Shown piece by piece: positions 9,077 through 17,746 of a stretch of 64,000 nucleotides of DNA (its first letter is position 1; every line of letters begins with the position of its first letter). The DNA comes from Acinetobacter nosocomialis. Lineage in GTDB: Bacteria; Pseudomonadota; Gammaproteobacteria; Pseudomonadales; Moraxellaceae. Location: assembly GCA_025736915.1 (NCBI GenBank), contig CP107049.1, positions 124,001 through 188,000 of the forward strand, in the 5' to 3' direction. Position numbers and translations under genes: made by a program. The notes below the pieces were generated by a model. That model did no database searches, was not told where the DNA came from, and worked only from the letters and a program-made list of their open reading frames with translations.

Positions 9077-9177
9077 GGTGCAAAATAAAAAGATGTATTT
9101 ATTTGGTGCAATTTTCATGTGAAAAAAACACCATAAGAGAGCAAAACGGTTTGAATCATCATTTATATGAGGTGCAA
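9077..9177. promoter_or_regulatory. Three GGTGCAA repeats upstream of the ABC importer
   Basis: The heptamer GGTGCAA occurs at 9077-9083, 9105-9111 and 9171-9177, each followed by an A/T run. They overlap the region just upstream of the binding-protein gene. The spacing (28 and 66 bp) is irregular. They could be regulator half-sites; I do not recognise a Fur or cobalamin-riboswitch pattern. Confidence 0.3.
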
Positions 9178-9179
9178 AT

Positions 9180-9690
9180 TAAATGTTTAATTGAATATAC
9201 AAATAATTAAGCAATAAAAATGCCAGAATTAAAAAATAAATTTACCCATCAATCGGTTGTCATACTTGTTTCTAGTCAGAAAAAATATTTATGGGCTTTC
9301 ACACTTCTCTAATAATGAGTTAACTAATACCAGTTATTTTAAAATCTAATTGAGTAAAATATTTAAAAATAATGAGATCTAAAAACATAAAAATTAAAAA
9401 AACGAAACACAATACTCAAAAATATAGTTATTTTCTCATTTTTAATTTTATCAATTAAATAAATAATTAATAATAAACAAAATCTTAGTTAAAATAATAA
9501 AATTAAGTTTTTCTAAAAAATTACAACTTTAAAAAGTAAATTAATCTAAAGTTAATATTAAATATAAATCTTTAATAATGACTATTTCATGTGCTAGATT
9601 AATGTACAAGAATTATCCAATTATTTGGAAATTTCTCATACTACAAATAACTTACGAACTATAAGAATATTAAACACAACAAGGATTTTA
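9180..9690. other. Long AT-rich noncoding leader before tyrosinase
   Basis: About 500 bp of extremely AT-rich sequence with many homopolymeric A and T tracts and no credible gene on either strand. Such composition suits a curved, H-NS-silenced promoter region. The tyrosinase promoter must lie in its right part. Confidence 0.5.
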
Positions 9691-9694
9691 AACC

Positions 9695-11242
9695 ATGAAA
9701 AGAAATTATTATATATTAGGCACTCTTTTATGTGGCATGAGCTTAGCAACACATGCCGACTCACTACGAATGAGTGCCACGGAGTTTGCAAAAGACCCAG
9801 CCAAAGTAAGCGCACTGCAAAAAGGTCTGGAAAAAATGCGAGCAAATAATAATGCAAATCCATTATCTCCGGAGTTTCGTACAAGTTTTAATTATTGGGC
9901 AAATACTCACGGCTATTTTGGTACGGGTACACATGGTACTGATAAAACTACATATCTTAAAAACCGTATGGCAGGTTGCTTACAAGATAATAGTCAAGCC
10001 TTGTGTGATAGTTACTATAAACATATTCAAAATTCTACAGTTCCAAACGATGGCTTTACCGATGAAGTTTGGGGTACATGCCAACATGGCAATCTAAACT
10101 TCTTACCTTGGCACCGTATGATGCTTTATTTTTACGAGCGAACAGTGCGTAAGTATGTTGGACAAGATTACTCTCTTCCTTATTGGGACTATTACCAAGA
10201 AAAAGCGGCTAATGGGAAAGGACTAGCGCTGCCTCAATTGGTTCGAGGTAAACAAGCAGGTAGTTTATATGACCAGTTCCGTACACCAGGTTTAAATGAG
10301 AATATCAGCGCTATAGATCCAGATAATGCCAGCGCTGCTCAAGCATTTAAATGGAATGACTTCACATCATTTTCCAACCAGTTACAGTCTCAGCCTCATG
10401 GTGTAATGCACTGTGCGGTAGGTAAAAACTGTGTGCTGCCAGATATGGGATTTGTACCAATTGCAGGTTTAGACCCTGTATTTTATATGCACCATGCCAA
10501 TATCGACCGCTTGTGGCAATGTTGGCTAAATAAAAAAGCCAATGGACAACCCATTACACTTGAGTGGGCAAAGAAAAACTTAGGTATGCCAGATAGCTGG
10601 TATAACACTCGATACACCTTTGCAGACGAAAACGGCAATAAAGTCACCATGACCATTGCTGATGTATTTACCCCTGGTAAAATTCCAGTGCGTTATACCA
10701 ATGAAAACGCATGTAAAGTTCAAGCACCAGTTATGAGTAGTCAAGCAGGAAAAGTAAATCTATTTAAAAAAGCGCATAAACCAGTCAGCAGTAATAAAAC
10801 CATTCAACTGATGGGTGTAAGTCAAAAAGTAGCTTTAGCACCTCAAACCACAACCTTCTTAAAAAGTGCTAGTCAACTTTCTCAAACCACACTTTCATCA
10901 GGACAAACTTATTTAATCTTAGATAATGTACAAATGGTGGGTAATCCAAATCTAACTTATAAGATTTATTTATCTCCTAAAAATAAACCTGACCAAAAAA
11001 TTTATGTTGCCACAATTAACTATTTCGGTGTGTTAGATCATAGCCACGGCGGGCATGCGAGCAATGGTGCTATGGGTCAATTGGTCTATCAAGTCAGCGA
11101 TCAAGTTAATCAATTAGGCGTACCTGCTGAAGACTTAGAGGTTCAGTTTGTTGCTACCGATTTAACCCTTAACCCAGTGAAGCAAAAGGTAAGTTCTCAA
11201 GGACTGAGCATTTCTCAAGTTCGCTTAGAAACTTCAAAATAA
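9695..11242 (+). CDS. Exported tyrosinase (copper monophenol oxidase)
   Basis: A 515-residue tyrosinase-domain protein with a signal peptide (MKRNYYILGTLLCGMSLATHA). The dicopper site is visible: CuA His residues in NTHGY, TCQHGN and FLPWHRMM (about residues 68-145), and CuB His residues in QPHGVMHC and MHHANIDRLWQCW (about 230-275). The C-terminal part (about residues 390-515) resembles the domain that follows tyrosinase cores in plant-type polyphenol oxidases and has a His-rich DHSHGGHA. It should oxidise phenols to quinones in the periplasm or outside. A multicopper oxidase gene follows 41 bp later. Confidence 0.85.
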   Translation: MKRNYYILGTLLCGMSLATHADSLRMSATEFAKDPAKVSALQKGLEKMRANNNANPLSPEFRTSFNYWANTHGYFGTGTHGTDKTTYLKNRMAGCLQDNSQALCDSYYKHIQNSTVPNDGFTDEVWGTCQHGNLNFLPWHRMMLYFYERTVRKYVGQDYSLPYWDYYQEKAANGKGLALPQLVRGKQAGSLYDQFRTPGLNENISAIDPDNASAAQAFKWNDFTSFSNQLQSQPHGVMHCAVGKNCVLPDMGFVPIAGLDPVFYMHHANIDRLWQCWLNKKANGQPITLEWAKKNLGMPDSWYNTRYTFADENGNKVTMTIADVFTPGKIPVRYTNENACKVQAPVMSSQAGKVNLFKKAHKPVSSNKTIQLMGVSQKVALAPQTTTFLKSASQLSQTTLSSGQTYLILDNVQMVGNPNLTYKIYLSPKNKPDQKIYVATINYFGVLDHSHGGHASNGAMGQLVYQVSDQVNQLGVPAEDLEVQFVATDLTLNPVKQKVSSQGLSISQVRLETSK

Positions 11243-11249
11243 TAATTAA

Positions 11250-11283
11250 GGGAGAGGCCTGATTTTTCAGGCCTATATTTATT
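11250..11283 (+). other. Hairpin between tyrosinase and multicopper oxidase genes
   Basis: A GGGAGAG ribosome-like site is followed at once by a perfect 8-bp stem (AGGCCTGA, TTTT loop, TCAGGCCT, 11255-11274) and then nine bases to the ATG of the oxidase. It could be a weak terminator, or a fold that brings the ribosome site close to the start. Confidence 0.6.
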
Positions 11284-13248
11284 ATGAAAATAGCTCATTT
11301 AATATTATGTACCCCTCTAACGTTAGCGAGTGGGTATGCCTTAGCAGAGGAGTCTTCTGACCGTATATTAGAAGACCCTCCTGAAATGTCTGTTGCACGT
11401 AATCTTCAAGCTTTACTTGCGGTACCAAGCCCTACTACTGCCATAACAACCGTTCCGCAAATGCAGTCTTCAAATGAAGCACTGTTTACTTGGGAGGTTA
11501 AAAAAACAATAAATAGACTCTGGAACCCAGCAACAAACAGTTATGACAAAGTCATGTTACGCAGTTATCAAGGCACAAATACACAGCCCAATACGCCTTA
11601 TATTGCTCCAACCATTGAGGTATTTCCCGGTGAAACCGTACGAGCAACTTTAGATAATCAGCTTGATATAGCCCCAATTACCCATAAAAAACTTCCTAAA
11701 GACCCTAGTTGTACTGGTGATCATTTTGATGTGAATAAACCACATTGTTTTGATGGTACCAATATGCATACACATGGGTTATGGATTAACCCAGCAGGAA
11801 ATAGTGATAACGTTTTAGTTTCGATTAATCCGGGTGTTAACTTCCAATATGAGTACAACATACCGCCTGATCATCCGGCCGGAACATTTTGGTATCATCC
11901 ACATCGACATGGTTCAACCGCGATTCAAGTCGCAAGTGGTATGGCGGGTGCTTTGATTATTCGTGGATATCGTCAACCCACACCAAATAAAACAGGTGAT
12001 TTAGATTTACTCACCTATGGTTTTAAAGAAAGAACGCTGGTTTTTCAGCAAATTCAATATGCTTGCTATGATGCTAATGGCAAAATCGAAACTGACTCAA
12101 AAGGTAATTACATTTGCCAAAATAATCAAATTGGTGAAATTAGGGATTATCAGGGCTTTGGTGTCGGCGGTTGGGGGAAATCAGGACGATATACAAGCAT
12201 TAATGGTGAAGTTCAACCTTTCATTACTCAAGCTGTAGCAGGACAAGTCGAACGTTGGCGAATGGTTCATGCTGGTGTCCGCGACAGTATTAACCTGAGC
12301 GTTCGCCAAATGCAAAACATCCCTTCTAAACTCGATTTAACACCAACGGGTGAAAAGCAATTATTAAGAGAAAGCTGTACAGGCCCAATTGTAAGTCAAC
12401 ACCTTATTGCAGCCGATGGCTTAACTCTCAAACAAGTCATGGATAAAACAGTCACTGTTTTTCAACCGGGTTACCGTTTCGATGCCTTAATGCAATTCCC
12501 GCAAGAAGGCCGCTATTGTCTGATTGATGAAGCTGCTTCAGCTTCTGCTAACGTGGACCGTACTTCTTCTGAGAGACGCTTACTTGGAATTATTCAAGTC
12601 AATAAATCCACTTCAGCACCTCAGTCTTTAACAACAGTGTTAAGCAATAATGCAACACGCAATATTGCACCAGATATGCGTCCCGCTGTGCTTCAAGATT
12701 TACAACAAAATTTAAAGCTCAGTCATTTTGTTCCGCATCAGGATTTACCGGCAACACCAAATAAACAATTTTTAGAATTTAATATTGATACGAATGCTAA
12801 TCCAACTCAATTTCAGGTCGATGGAAAACCATATAAACCAGACCGAATTGATCGCACACTTGAGTTAGGTAAAACCGATGAATGGATACTTACTTCTAAA
12901 TTAGCCAGTCATCCGTTCCACATTCATGTAAATCCGTTTCAGATCGTTGAGATTAAAGATCCTAGTGGGAAAGATGTCAGTGATATCAACGCCGTTGATG
13001 ACTACGACAAATCCGCTCCACCTGACCCACAATACCGTGGTCTAAAAGGCACATGGAAAGACACCATTTGGGTTAAAAATGTAAAAGGAGCCAGTTATAA
13101 AGTCATTGTTAGAACCAAGTACCAACGCTACATTGGTGACTTTGTATTGCACTGCCATATTCTAGATCATGAAGATCAAGGCATGATGCAAAACATTCGC
13201 ATTAGCCTTCCAGATGGTAATGGTGGTGTTTCACAAGGACATCATTAA
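11284..13248 (+). CDS. Exported multicopper oxidase (laccase-like)
   Basis: A 654-residue multicopper oxidase with a signal peptide (MKIAHLILCTPLTLASGYALA). All four copper-ligand motifs are present: HTHGLW (about residue 162), HPHRHG (about 205), HPFHIH (about 543) and HCHILDHEDQGMM (about 623), the last giving the type 1 Cys with Met. It should oxidise phenols or metal ions and reduce oxygen to water in the periplasm. It probably shares a transcript with the tyrosinase, suggesting joint oxidation of an aromatic substrate. The substrate is not readable from sequence. Confidence 0.88.
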   Translation: MKIAHLILCTPLTLASGYALAEESSDRILEDPPEMSVARNLQALLAVPSPTTAITTVPQMQSSNEALFTWEVKKTINRLWNPATNSYDKVMLRSYQGTNTQPNTPYIAPTIEVFPGETVRATLDNQLDIAPITHKKLPKDPSCTGDHFDVNKPHCFDGTNMHTHGLWINPAGNSDNVLVSINPGVNFQYEYNIPPDHPAGTFWYHPHRHGSTAIQVASGMAGALIIRGYRQPTPNKTGDLDLLTYGFKERTLVFQQIQYACYDANGKIETDSKGNYICQNNQIGEIRDYQGFGVGGWGKSGRYTSINGEVQPFITQAVAGQVERWRMVHAGVRDSINLSVRQMQNIPSKLDLTPTGEKQLLRESCTGPIVSQHLIAADGLTLKQVMDKTVTVFQPGYRFDALMQFPQEGRYCLIDEAASASANVDRTSSERRLLGIIQVNKSTSAPQSLTTVLSNNATRNIAPDMRPAVLQDLQQNLKLSHFVPHQDLPATPNKQFLEFNIDTNANPTQFQVDGKPYKPDRIDRTLELGKTDEWILTSKLASHPFHIHVNPFQIVEIKDPSGKDVSDINAVDDYDKSAPPDPQYRGLKGTWKDTIWVKNVKGASYKVIVRTKYQRYIGDFVLHCHILDHEDQGMMQNIRISLPDGNGGVSQGHH

Positions 13249-13274
13249 CCATAAATCTTTTTCAGACAGAATTA

Positions 13275-13304
13275 AAAAGGCCGCTTCTCGCGGCCTTCGT
13301 TTTA
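13275..13304. terminator. Bidirectional terminator
   Basis: AAGGCCGC, TTCTC loop, GCGGCCTT, followed by T-rich sequence on both strands. It separates the multicopper oxidase from the convergent TetR gene. Confidence 0.85.
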
Positions 13305-13310
13305 TCATTT

Positions 13311-13943
13311 TTATGTAGAACTTTTATTTTCTTGATAATTCATATTCTTTAAAAATAAATCGACTACATATTCAACCCAAATACTAATTTCACTCTCAGA
13401 TATTAAATAATCAGGATGGGTCAGACATTTTAAATGAGCATCACTTCGTAAAAGCGATAAAAAGATATTTGCAGCAGCTTCAGAAGAAGAACTTAACTCA
13501 ATTTCTCCTTGTTTGACCGATTTTTCAAGATAACCCGCAATAATATTTGCAAGGCGTTGGGGGCCAACTTGAAAGAATTTTTCAGATAATTCTGGGAATC
13601 TAACTGCTTCAGCAATACAAACTCTAAAAAAAGCCAAACCTGAATGTGACAATATAAAGCAGAGATAAGTTTTACCCATCTCTGTTAAAGCTGAACGTAA
13701 ATTTTTAGCTTGCGTCTCAACTAAAATAATTTGTTTTTGCATGTTGGTGCATTGGCGTTCAATGACCGCAGCGAACATTGCTTCTTTATTTTTAAAACAA
13801 CCATACATGGTGGCTTTTGAAACACCAGCTTCTTTTTGAATCATGTCTGTCGTCGTGCCACTAAAACCGTGGATCAGAAAAAACTTGGTTGCTGCATCTA
13901 GAATTTTTTGATCTTTTTCATTGGCTTTAATGCAATCAGACAT
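13311..13943 (-). CDS. TetR/AcrR-family regulator of an efflux operon
   Basis: A 210-residue TetR regulator. The helix-turn-helix is GTTTDMIQKEAGVSKATMYG followed by CFKNKEAMF (about residues 28-58). The C-terminal half resembles the AefR/AcrR-type dimer domain. It is divergent from the MFS/HlyD efflux pair, with a perfect palindrome (14039-14052) between them. I infer that it represses the pump genes. Confidence 0.88.
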   Translation of the reverse strand: MSDCIKANEKDQKILDAATKFFLIHGFSGTTTDMIQKEAGVSKATMYGCFKNKEAMFAAVIERQCTNMQKQIILVETQAKNLRSALTEMGKTYLCFILSHSGLAFFRVCIAEAVRFPELSEKFFQVGPQRLANIIAGYLEKSVKQGEIELSSSSEAAANIFLSLLRSDAHLKCLTHPDYLISESEISIWVEYVVDLFLKNMNYQENKSST

Positions 13944-14038
13944 ACGAACCTACAAATATATTTAGAAATTTCGTGGTTAGTGTAACTCATCGAAAAGTTC
14001 AAAATCGAGAATTGACGTAATTTTAATAAGATAGTACA

Positions 14039-14052
14039 GTACCGATCGGTAC
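14039..14052. promoter_or_regulatory. Candidate TetR operator, 14-bp palindrome
   Basis: GTACCGATCGGTAC is a perfect palindrome inside the 167-bp divergent interval, 58 bp before the MFS start. It shares the central CGATCG with the palindrome at 1099-1112. Confidence 0.6.
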
Positions 14053-14110
14053 AGTTAAACTCAATAACTGCACTATGCAACGAATTCATTTTTAAAATTT
14101 AAGGTAAAAG

Positions 14111-15688
14111 ATGAATATACGACCACTCATCGGTTTGGCAGGTGCAATTTTTGCAGCAATGACTGTCGAATTTAATAACCGAATTACCAGTATTACCTTG
14201 GTCGATATTCGCGGTGCAATGGGTATTAGTGTCGACTCTGGTTATTGGGTCAGCAGTATTTATGCCAGTACCATGATTATTGGCATGATTCTCTCTACCA
14301 GTTGGGCCGTTATTTTTTCTATGCGTAGAGTCCTTCTTTTTGCCATAGGTCTTTGTCTCGTCTCTAGCGTTTTAATTCCTTTTAGTCCCAGCATTGAAAT
14401 ATTTTATTTATTACGCGGCTTGCAAGGGCTTGCCAATGGTTTAACCATTCCTTTACTCATGGCATGTGCACTTAGATTTCTAGGGCCAGAAATCCGTTTA
14501 TGGGGTTTGGCCTGCTATGCGCTAACAGCAACTTTCTTTCCCCACTTAAGTGCTGCACTCTCTGCATTTTATTTAGATGTAGTTGGCTGGAAAATGATAT
14601 TTTTCCAAACCATTCCTTTTTGTGCGCTAAGCGCTGCGCTGGTTTATTTTGGTATTCCCCAAGATCCATTGAATTATTCAAGAATAAAAACTTACGATTG
14701 GATGGGTGCCATTTTAGCGATTATTAGCTTAGCGAGCCTGAGCACCATGTTGTTGCATGGCAATCATTTAGACTGGTTTCATTCTCAATTAATTTGTGTA
14801 TTAGCCTTAATTAGTGCAATAACTTTACCTTGGTTTTTCATACATGAATGGCGTTATCCGTCACCATTAATTAAACCGCAAATGCTCGAAATCCGAAATT
14901 TTGCTTATGCTGTTATTGCTCTCTTTTGCTTTGTCATTATTGGTATGTCCACCAGCACATTACCACTGAATTACTTAAGTGCTGTACATGGTTATAAACC
15001 AACTCAGACCATGTGGATTGGCTTACAAATTGCGGCATTGCAATTTATCTATATTCCTATTGTTGTGAAGCTTTTAAATCAAGCTTGGGTCGACAGCCGT
15101 TATGTACATGGCTTTGGTTTACTTCTGGTGATGGCCGGTTGTTTAGGTGCAAGTCAACTCGATACCACTTGGAATCAAGACCAATTTTACTTTTGGCACG
15201 CCATCTCATGTTTGGGCCAAACCTGTGTCGTGCTCTCACTCTTAATGATGGGTACAAACAGTGTTCATCCAACCATGGCAATTTATGCATCACCGATGAT
15301 TAACACTCCGCGTGCGATTAGCGGCGTATTGGGTGTGTGCATTTTGGACTGGATTAATCGCGTCCGCGGTGAATACCATTCAACACGGTTGATTGAAAAT
15401 ACCGCACAACATGTTTTCCAAAATATTCAAGGCCCTGTCATTAATCCACTTACTCCGCCTGTGCTTACCGCAAATGGTGCAGATCGTGTTTCAGGCGGTT
15501 TATCTGCCCTAAATTCTGCGATTCAAGCGCAACAATCTGTTTTAGTAATTAGCGATCAATATCTCATCTTAGCTGGCCTTACTGCAATTTTATTCATTGT
15601 GATGCTGATATTACCCGTTAGAACTTATCCACCACGCATTGCTCTCATTAAGTTAATGAATAGTCATAACTCAGGAAAATCTTTATGA
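14111..15688 (+). CDS. MFS efflux transporter, EmrB-like
   Basis: A 525-residue protein with about 14 hydrophobic segments, the size of DHA2-family drug/proton antiporters (EmrB, FarB). Unlike ordinary EmrB it starts almost directly in the first membrane helix. The gene ends in a 4-bp ATGA overlap with a HlyD/EmrA-like adaptor, so the pair should form an EmrAB-type tripartite pump with an outer-membrane channel encoded elsewhere. Substrate unknown. Regulated by the divergent TetR. Confidence 0.87.
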   Translation: MNIRPLIGLAGAIFAAMTVEFNNRITSITLVDIRGAMGISVDSGYWVSSIYASTMIIGMILSTSWAVIFSMRRVLLFAIGLCLVSSVLIPFSPSIEIFYLLRGLQGLANGLTIPLLMACALRFLGPEIRLWGLACYALTATFFPHLSAALSAFYLDVVGWKMIFFQTIPFCALSAALVYFGIPQDPLNYSRIKTYDWMGAILAIISLASLSTMLLHGNHLDWFHSQLICVLALISAITLPWFFIHEWRYPSPLIKPQMLEIRNFAYAVIALFCFVIIGMSTSTLPLNYLSAVHGYKPTQTMWIGLQIAALQFIYIPIVVKLLNQAWVDSRYVHGFGLLLVMAGCLGASQLDTTWNQDQFYFWHAISCLGQTCVVLSLLMMGTNSVHPTMAIYASPMINTPRAISGVLGVCILDWINRVRGEYHSTRLIENTAQHVFQNIQGPVINPLTPPVLTANGADRVSGGLSALNSAIQAQQSVLVISDQYLILAGLTAILFIVMLILPVRTYPPRIALIKLMNSHNSGKSL

Positions 15689-16773
15689 GTACTCTAGAAG
15701 CCCAAGATCACTCTGCGACCGAGTCAGCCAAATTAACAAAGGTGCAATATCTCAAAAAGCATTGGGTTATGGTTATTGCGTTCATTATTGTTTTAGCCTC
15801 TATTTTATGGGTTTTAAAACTTATATTTTTACCATCTTCGACTATTGAAACAGACGATGCACGTGTAGATGTAGAGTACTCAACCATTGCTCCTAAAGTC
15901 TCTGGAAATATCGAAGAAATTTATATTAAAGATCATCAGACCGTAAAAAAAGGCCAGCTTTTGGCACGGATTGATGCAAGAGATTATGAAGCTGCTTTAG
16001 CTGAAGCAGAATCTAATTATGCTAAAGCGGAAGCTGATCTAAATGAAGCAAAACTGGTAGTAGAAAGACAACCGACTGTTATTCGAGAAACAGAGGCTCA
16101 GCTTAGAAAAGTAGAAGCTGGAATTAAACTCACCAAAGATAATACAGCGCGTTATGAGCAACTACAGGCACTTGGTGCTGAGTCTAGATTAATTACACAA
16201 CAGTCAAAAACTACATTGACTGAGCAATATGCTGACTTAGACAGCAGTAAAGAAAAAGTTACCGATGCACAGTATCAGCTCAACCAATATAAAATTCAGG
16301 TTCAAGCCAAACAAGCTGTTTTAAAACAAGCTCAAGCGGCACTTGATAAAGCAAAGCTGAATTTGAGTTATACAGAAGTTCGAGCACCTATTGATGGCAT
16401 GATTGGTCAAAAGTCAGCTAACGTAGGTAACTTTGTAAGCGCTGGTAATCCACTCATGGTGGTTGTTCCTTTAGACCAAGTCTATGTAGAAGCCAACTTC
16501 CGTGAAATTGAGCTAAAACAAATAAAAATTGGACAGCCTGTTAATGTCTATGTAGATGCTTATAACGTTGAATTAAAAGGCGTGGTAGACAGCTTCTCTC
16601 CATCTACTGGTGCATTTTTCTCTCCGATCTCGGCGACCAATGCGACAGGTAACTTTACCAAGATTGTTCAGCGTTTACCTTTACGCATCAAGCTTATTGA
16701 AAATCAACCGAATATTAAGTTGTTGCGCCCAGGTCTATCTGTTGTAGTTTCTGTGGATACGACTAAAAAATAA
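15685..16773 (+). CDS. HlyD/EmrA-like periplasmic adaptor
   Basis: A 362-residue membrane fusion protein: one N-terminal membrane anchor (about residues 30-52), a biotinyl-lipoyl half ending in the Asp-rich TIETDDARVDV, a long coiled-coil hairpin (about 105-230) and a second lipoyl half (LNLSYTEVRAPIDGMIGQ) followed by a beta-barrel. It links the MFS pump to an outer-membrane channel. Its start overlaps the MFS stop. Confidence 0.9.
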   Translation: MSTLEAQDHSATESAKLTKVQYLKKHWVMVIAFIIVLASILWVLKLIFLPSSTIETDDARVDVEYSTIAPKVSGNIEEIYIKDHQTVKKGQLLARIDARDYEAALAEAESNYAKAEADLNEAKLVVERQPTVIRETEAQLRKVEAGIKLTKDNTARYEQLQALGAESRLITQQSKTTLTEQYADLDSSKEKVTDAQYQLNQYKIQVQAKQAVLKQAQAALDKAKLNLSYTEVRAPIDGMIGQKSANVGNFVSAGNPLMVVVPLDQVYVEANFREIELKQIKIGQPVNVYVDAYNVELKGVVDSFSPSTGAFFSPISATNATGNFTKIVQRLPLRIKLIENQPNIKLLRPGLSVVVSVDTTKK

Positions 16774-16806
16774 GTGCTTTTAAATAAAATCTTTAAAATA
16801 ATTCAG

Positions 16807-16841
16807 CCGGTGGGTACTGTGGCTTTGCACTAGCCCACCGG
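16807..16841. other. GC-rich hairpin after the efflux operon
   Basis: CCGGTGGG pairs with CCCACCGG across a 19-nt loop. No T run follows on either strand, so it is more likely an mRNA 3' stabiliser or a REP-like unit than a classical terminator. Confidence 0.5.
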
Positions 16842-16903
16842 AACCTAAGTCTAACTTCAAACTTCCAATGCAATTTGTATTTATAGAAGTTCATTTCAAA
16901 ATA

Positions 16904-17635
16904 CTAATTAATCGCTATTTCATAATGAAAATTATCTGCTAAGCCAAACGACTCACGGTATTCGACTGCCACACCTTCAAGGTTTTTTGCAATACGGCAT
17001 ACCTTAACCAAAGGATCTTCAAGCTTATTATTTAAATGGCTATCTTTAATATTTTTCTCGAAAGTTAACCGTTCTGTTGCAGAAGAAATAAATTGACCAC
17101 AGTGCTGATAATAAAAAGGATAAAGTAGATTCCCAAACTCAGCGATTGGAATTTCTTCCAGATTTTTAAATAAGCGTTCAGGCAACCAAATTCGCTCACT
17201 TAACACAACGACTTCTTCATGTTTACGGACACGCTCGATATAAATCAACTTTTCATTAAGCCCAAGTCCCAGCTCTGCATTCACCTCTGGTATTGCATCG
17301 CACACTTCAACTTTTTTGATTTGTCCTTGTGGCTGAATGAACTCGCCTTTTTTATTACGTAATCTAAAAAAACGGATAAGTGAATTTTCAAAATTAGGTT
17401 GCTTAAGAAAGGTTCCTTTTCCTTGCTGTTTCACTAATAGGCCGTCTTCGACTAGCCCTTCTACGGCTTTTCTTACGGTTCCCACCGATACGCTATACAT
17501 TTGAGCAAGCTCTTGTTCACTTGGAATAGGCTCTTCAACTGTCCATTTTGACTGAATCAGTAGCTTTTGAAGCTCCCAACGAACCTTTTCATATCGTGGC
17601 AATTTAAAATTTTTAAATGCAGTCTCATCAAGCAT
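16904..17635 (-). CDS. GntR-family regulator with UTRA domain
   Basis: A 243-residue HutC/FarR-type GntR regulator. The winged helix is at about residues 10-80 (PIPSEQELAQMYSVSVGTVR, then EGLVEDGLLVKQQGKGTF). The rest is the UTRA effector domain (about 95-240, ending VEYRESFGLADNFHYEI). It is divergent from the transporter/amidohydrolase operon, with a 16-bp palindrome in the gap. It should repress that operon until a carboxylate or metabolite binds. Confidence 0.9.
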   Translation of the reverse strand: MLDETAFKNFKLPRYEKVRWELQKLLIQSKWTVEEPIPSEQELAQMYSVSVGTVRKAVEGLVEDGLLVKQQGKGTFLKQPNFENSLIRFFRLRNKKGEFIQPQGQIKKVEVCDAIPEVNAELGLGLNEKLIYIERVRKHEEVVVLSERIWLPERLFKNLEEIPIAEFGNLLYPFYYQHCGQFISSATERLTFEKNIKDSHLNNKLEDPLVKVCRIAKNLEGVAVEYRESFGLADNFHYEIAIN

Positions 17636-17699
17636 TTGCGTTAAACATTATGAAATCGATTTGACAATATTAGCATAGTTATATGTAATACAAAAAACC

Positions 17700-17715
17700 A
17701 AACATATATATGTTT
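17700..17715. promoter_or_regulatory. Candidate GntR operator, 16-bp palindrome
   Basis: AAACATATATATGTTT is perfectly self-complementary and lies midway in the 111-bp interval between the GntR gene and the transporter gene. A related GTTTATATATTT follows directly. Confidence 0.55.
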
Positions 17716-17746
17716 AGATGTTTATATATTTATCAAGGAAGATAAT

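Noticed and set aside
9019..9210. 63-codon plus-strand frame at the ABC operon start
   Set aside because: Antisense to the lipoprotein signal region, no ribosome site, AT-rich random composition.
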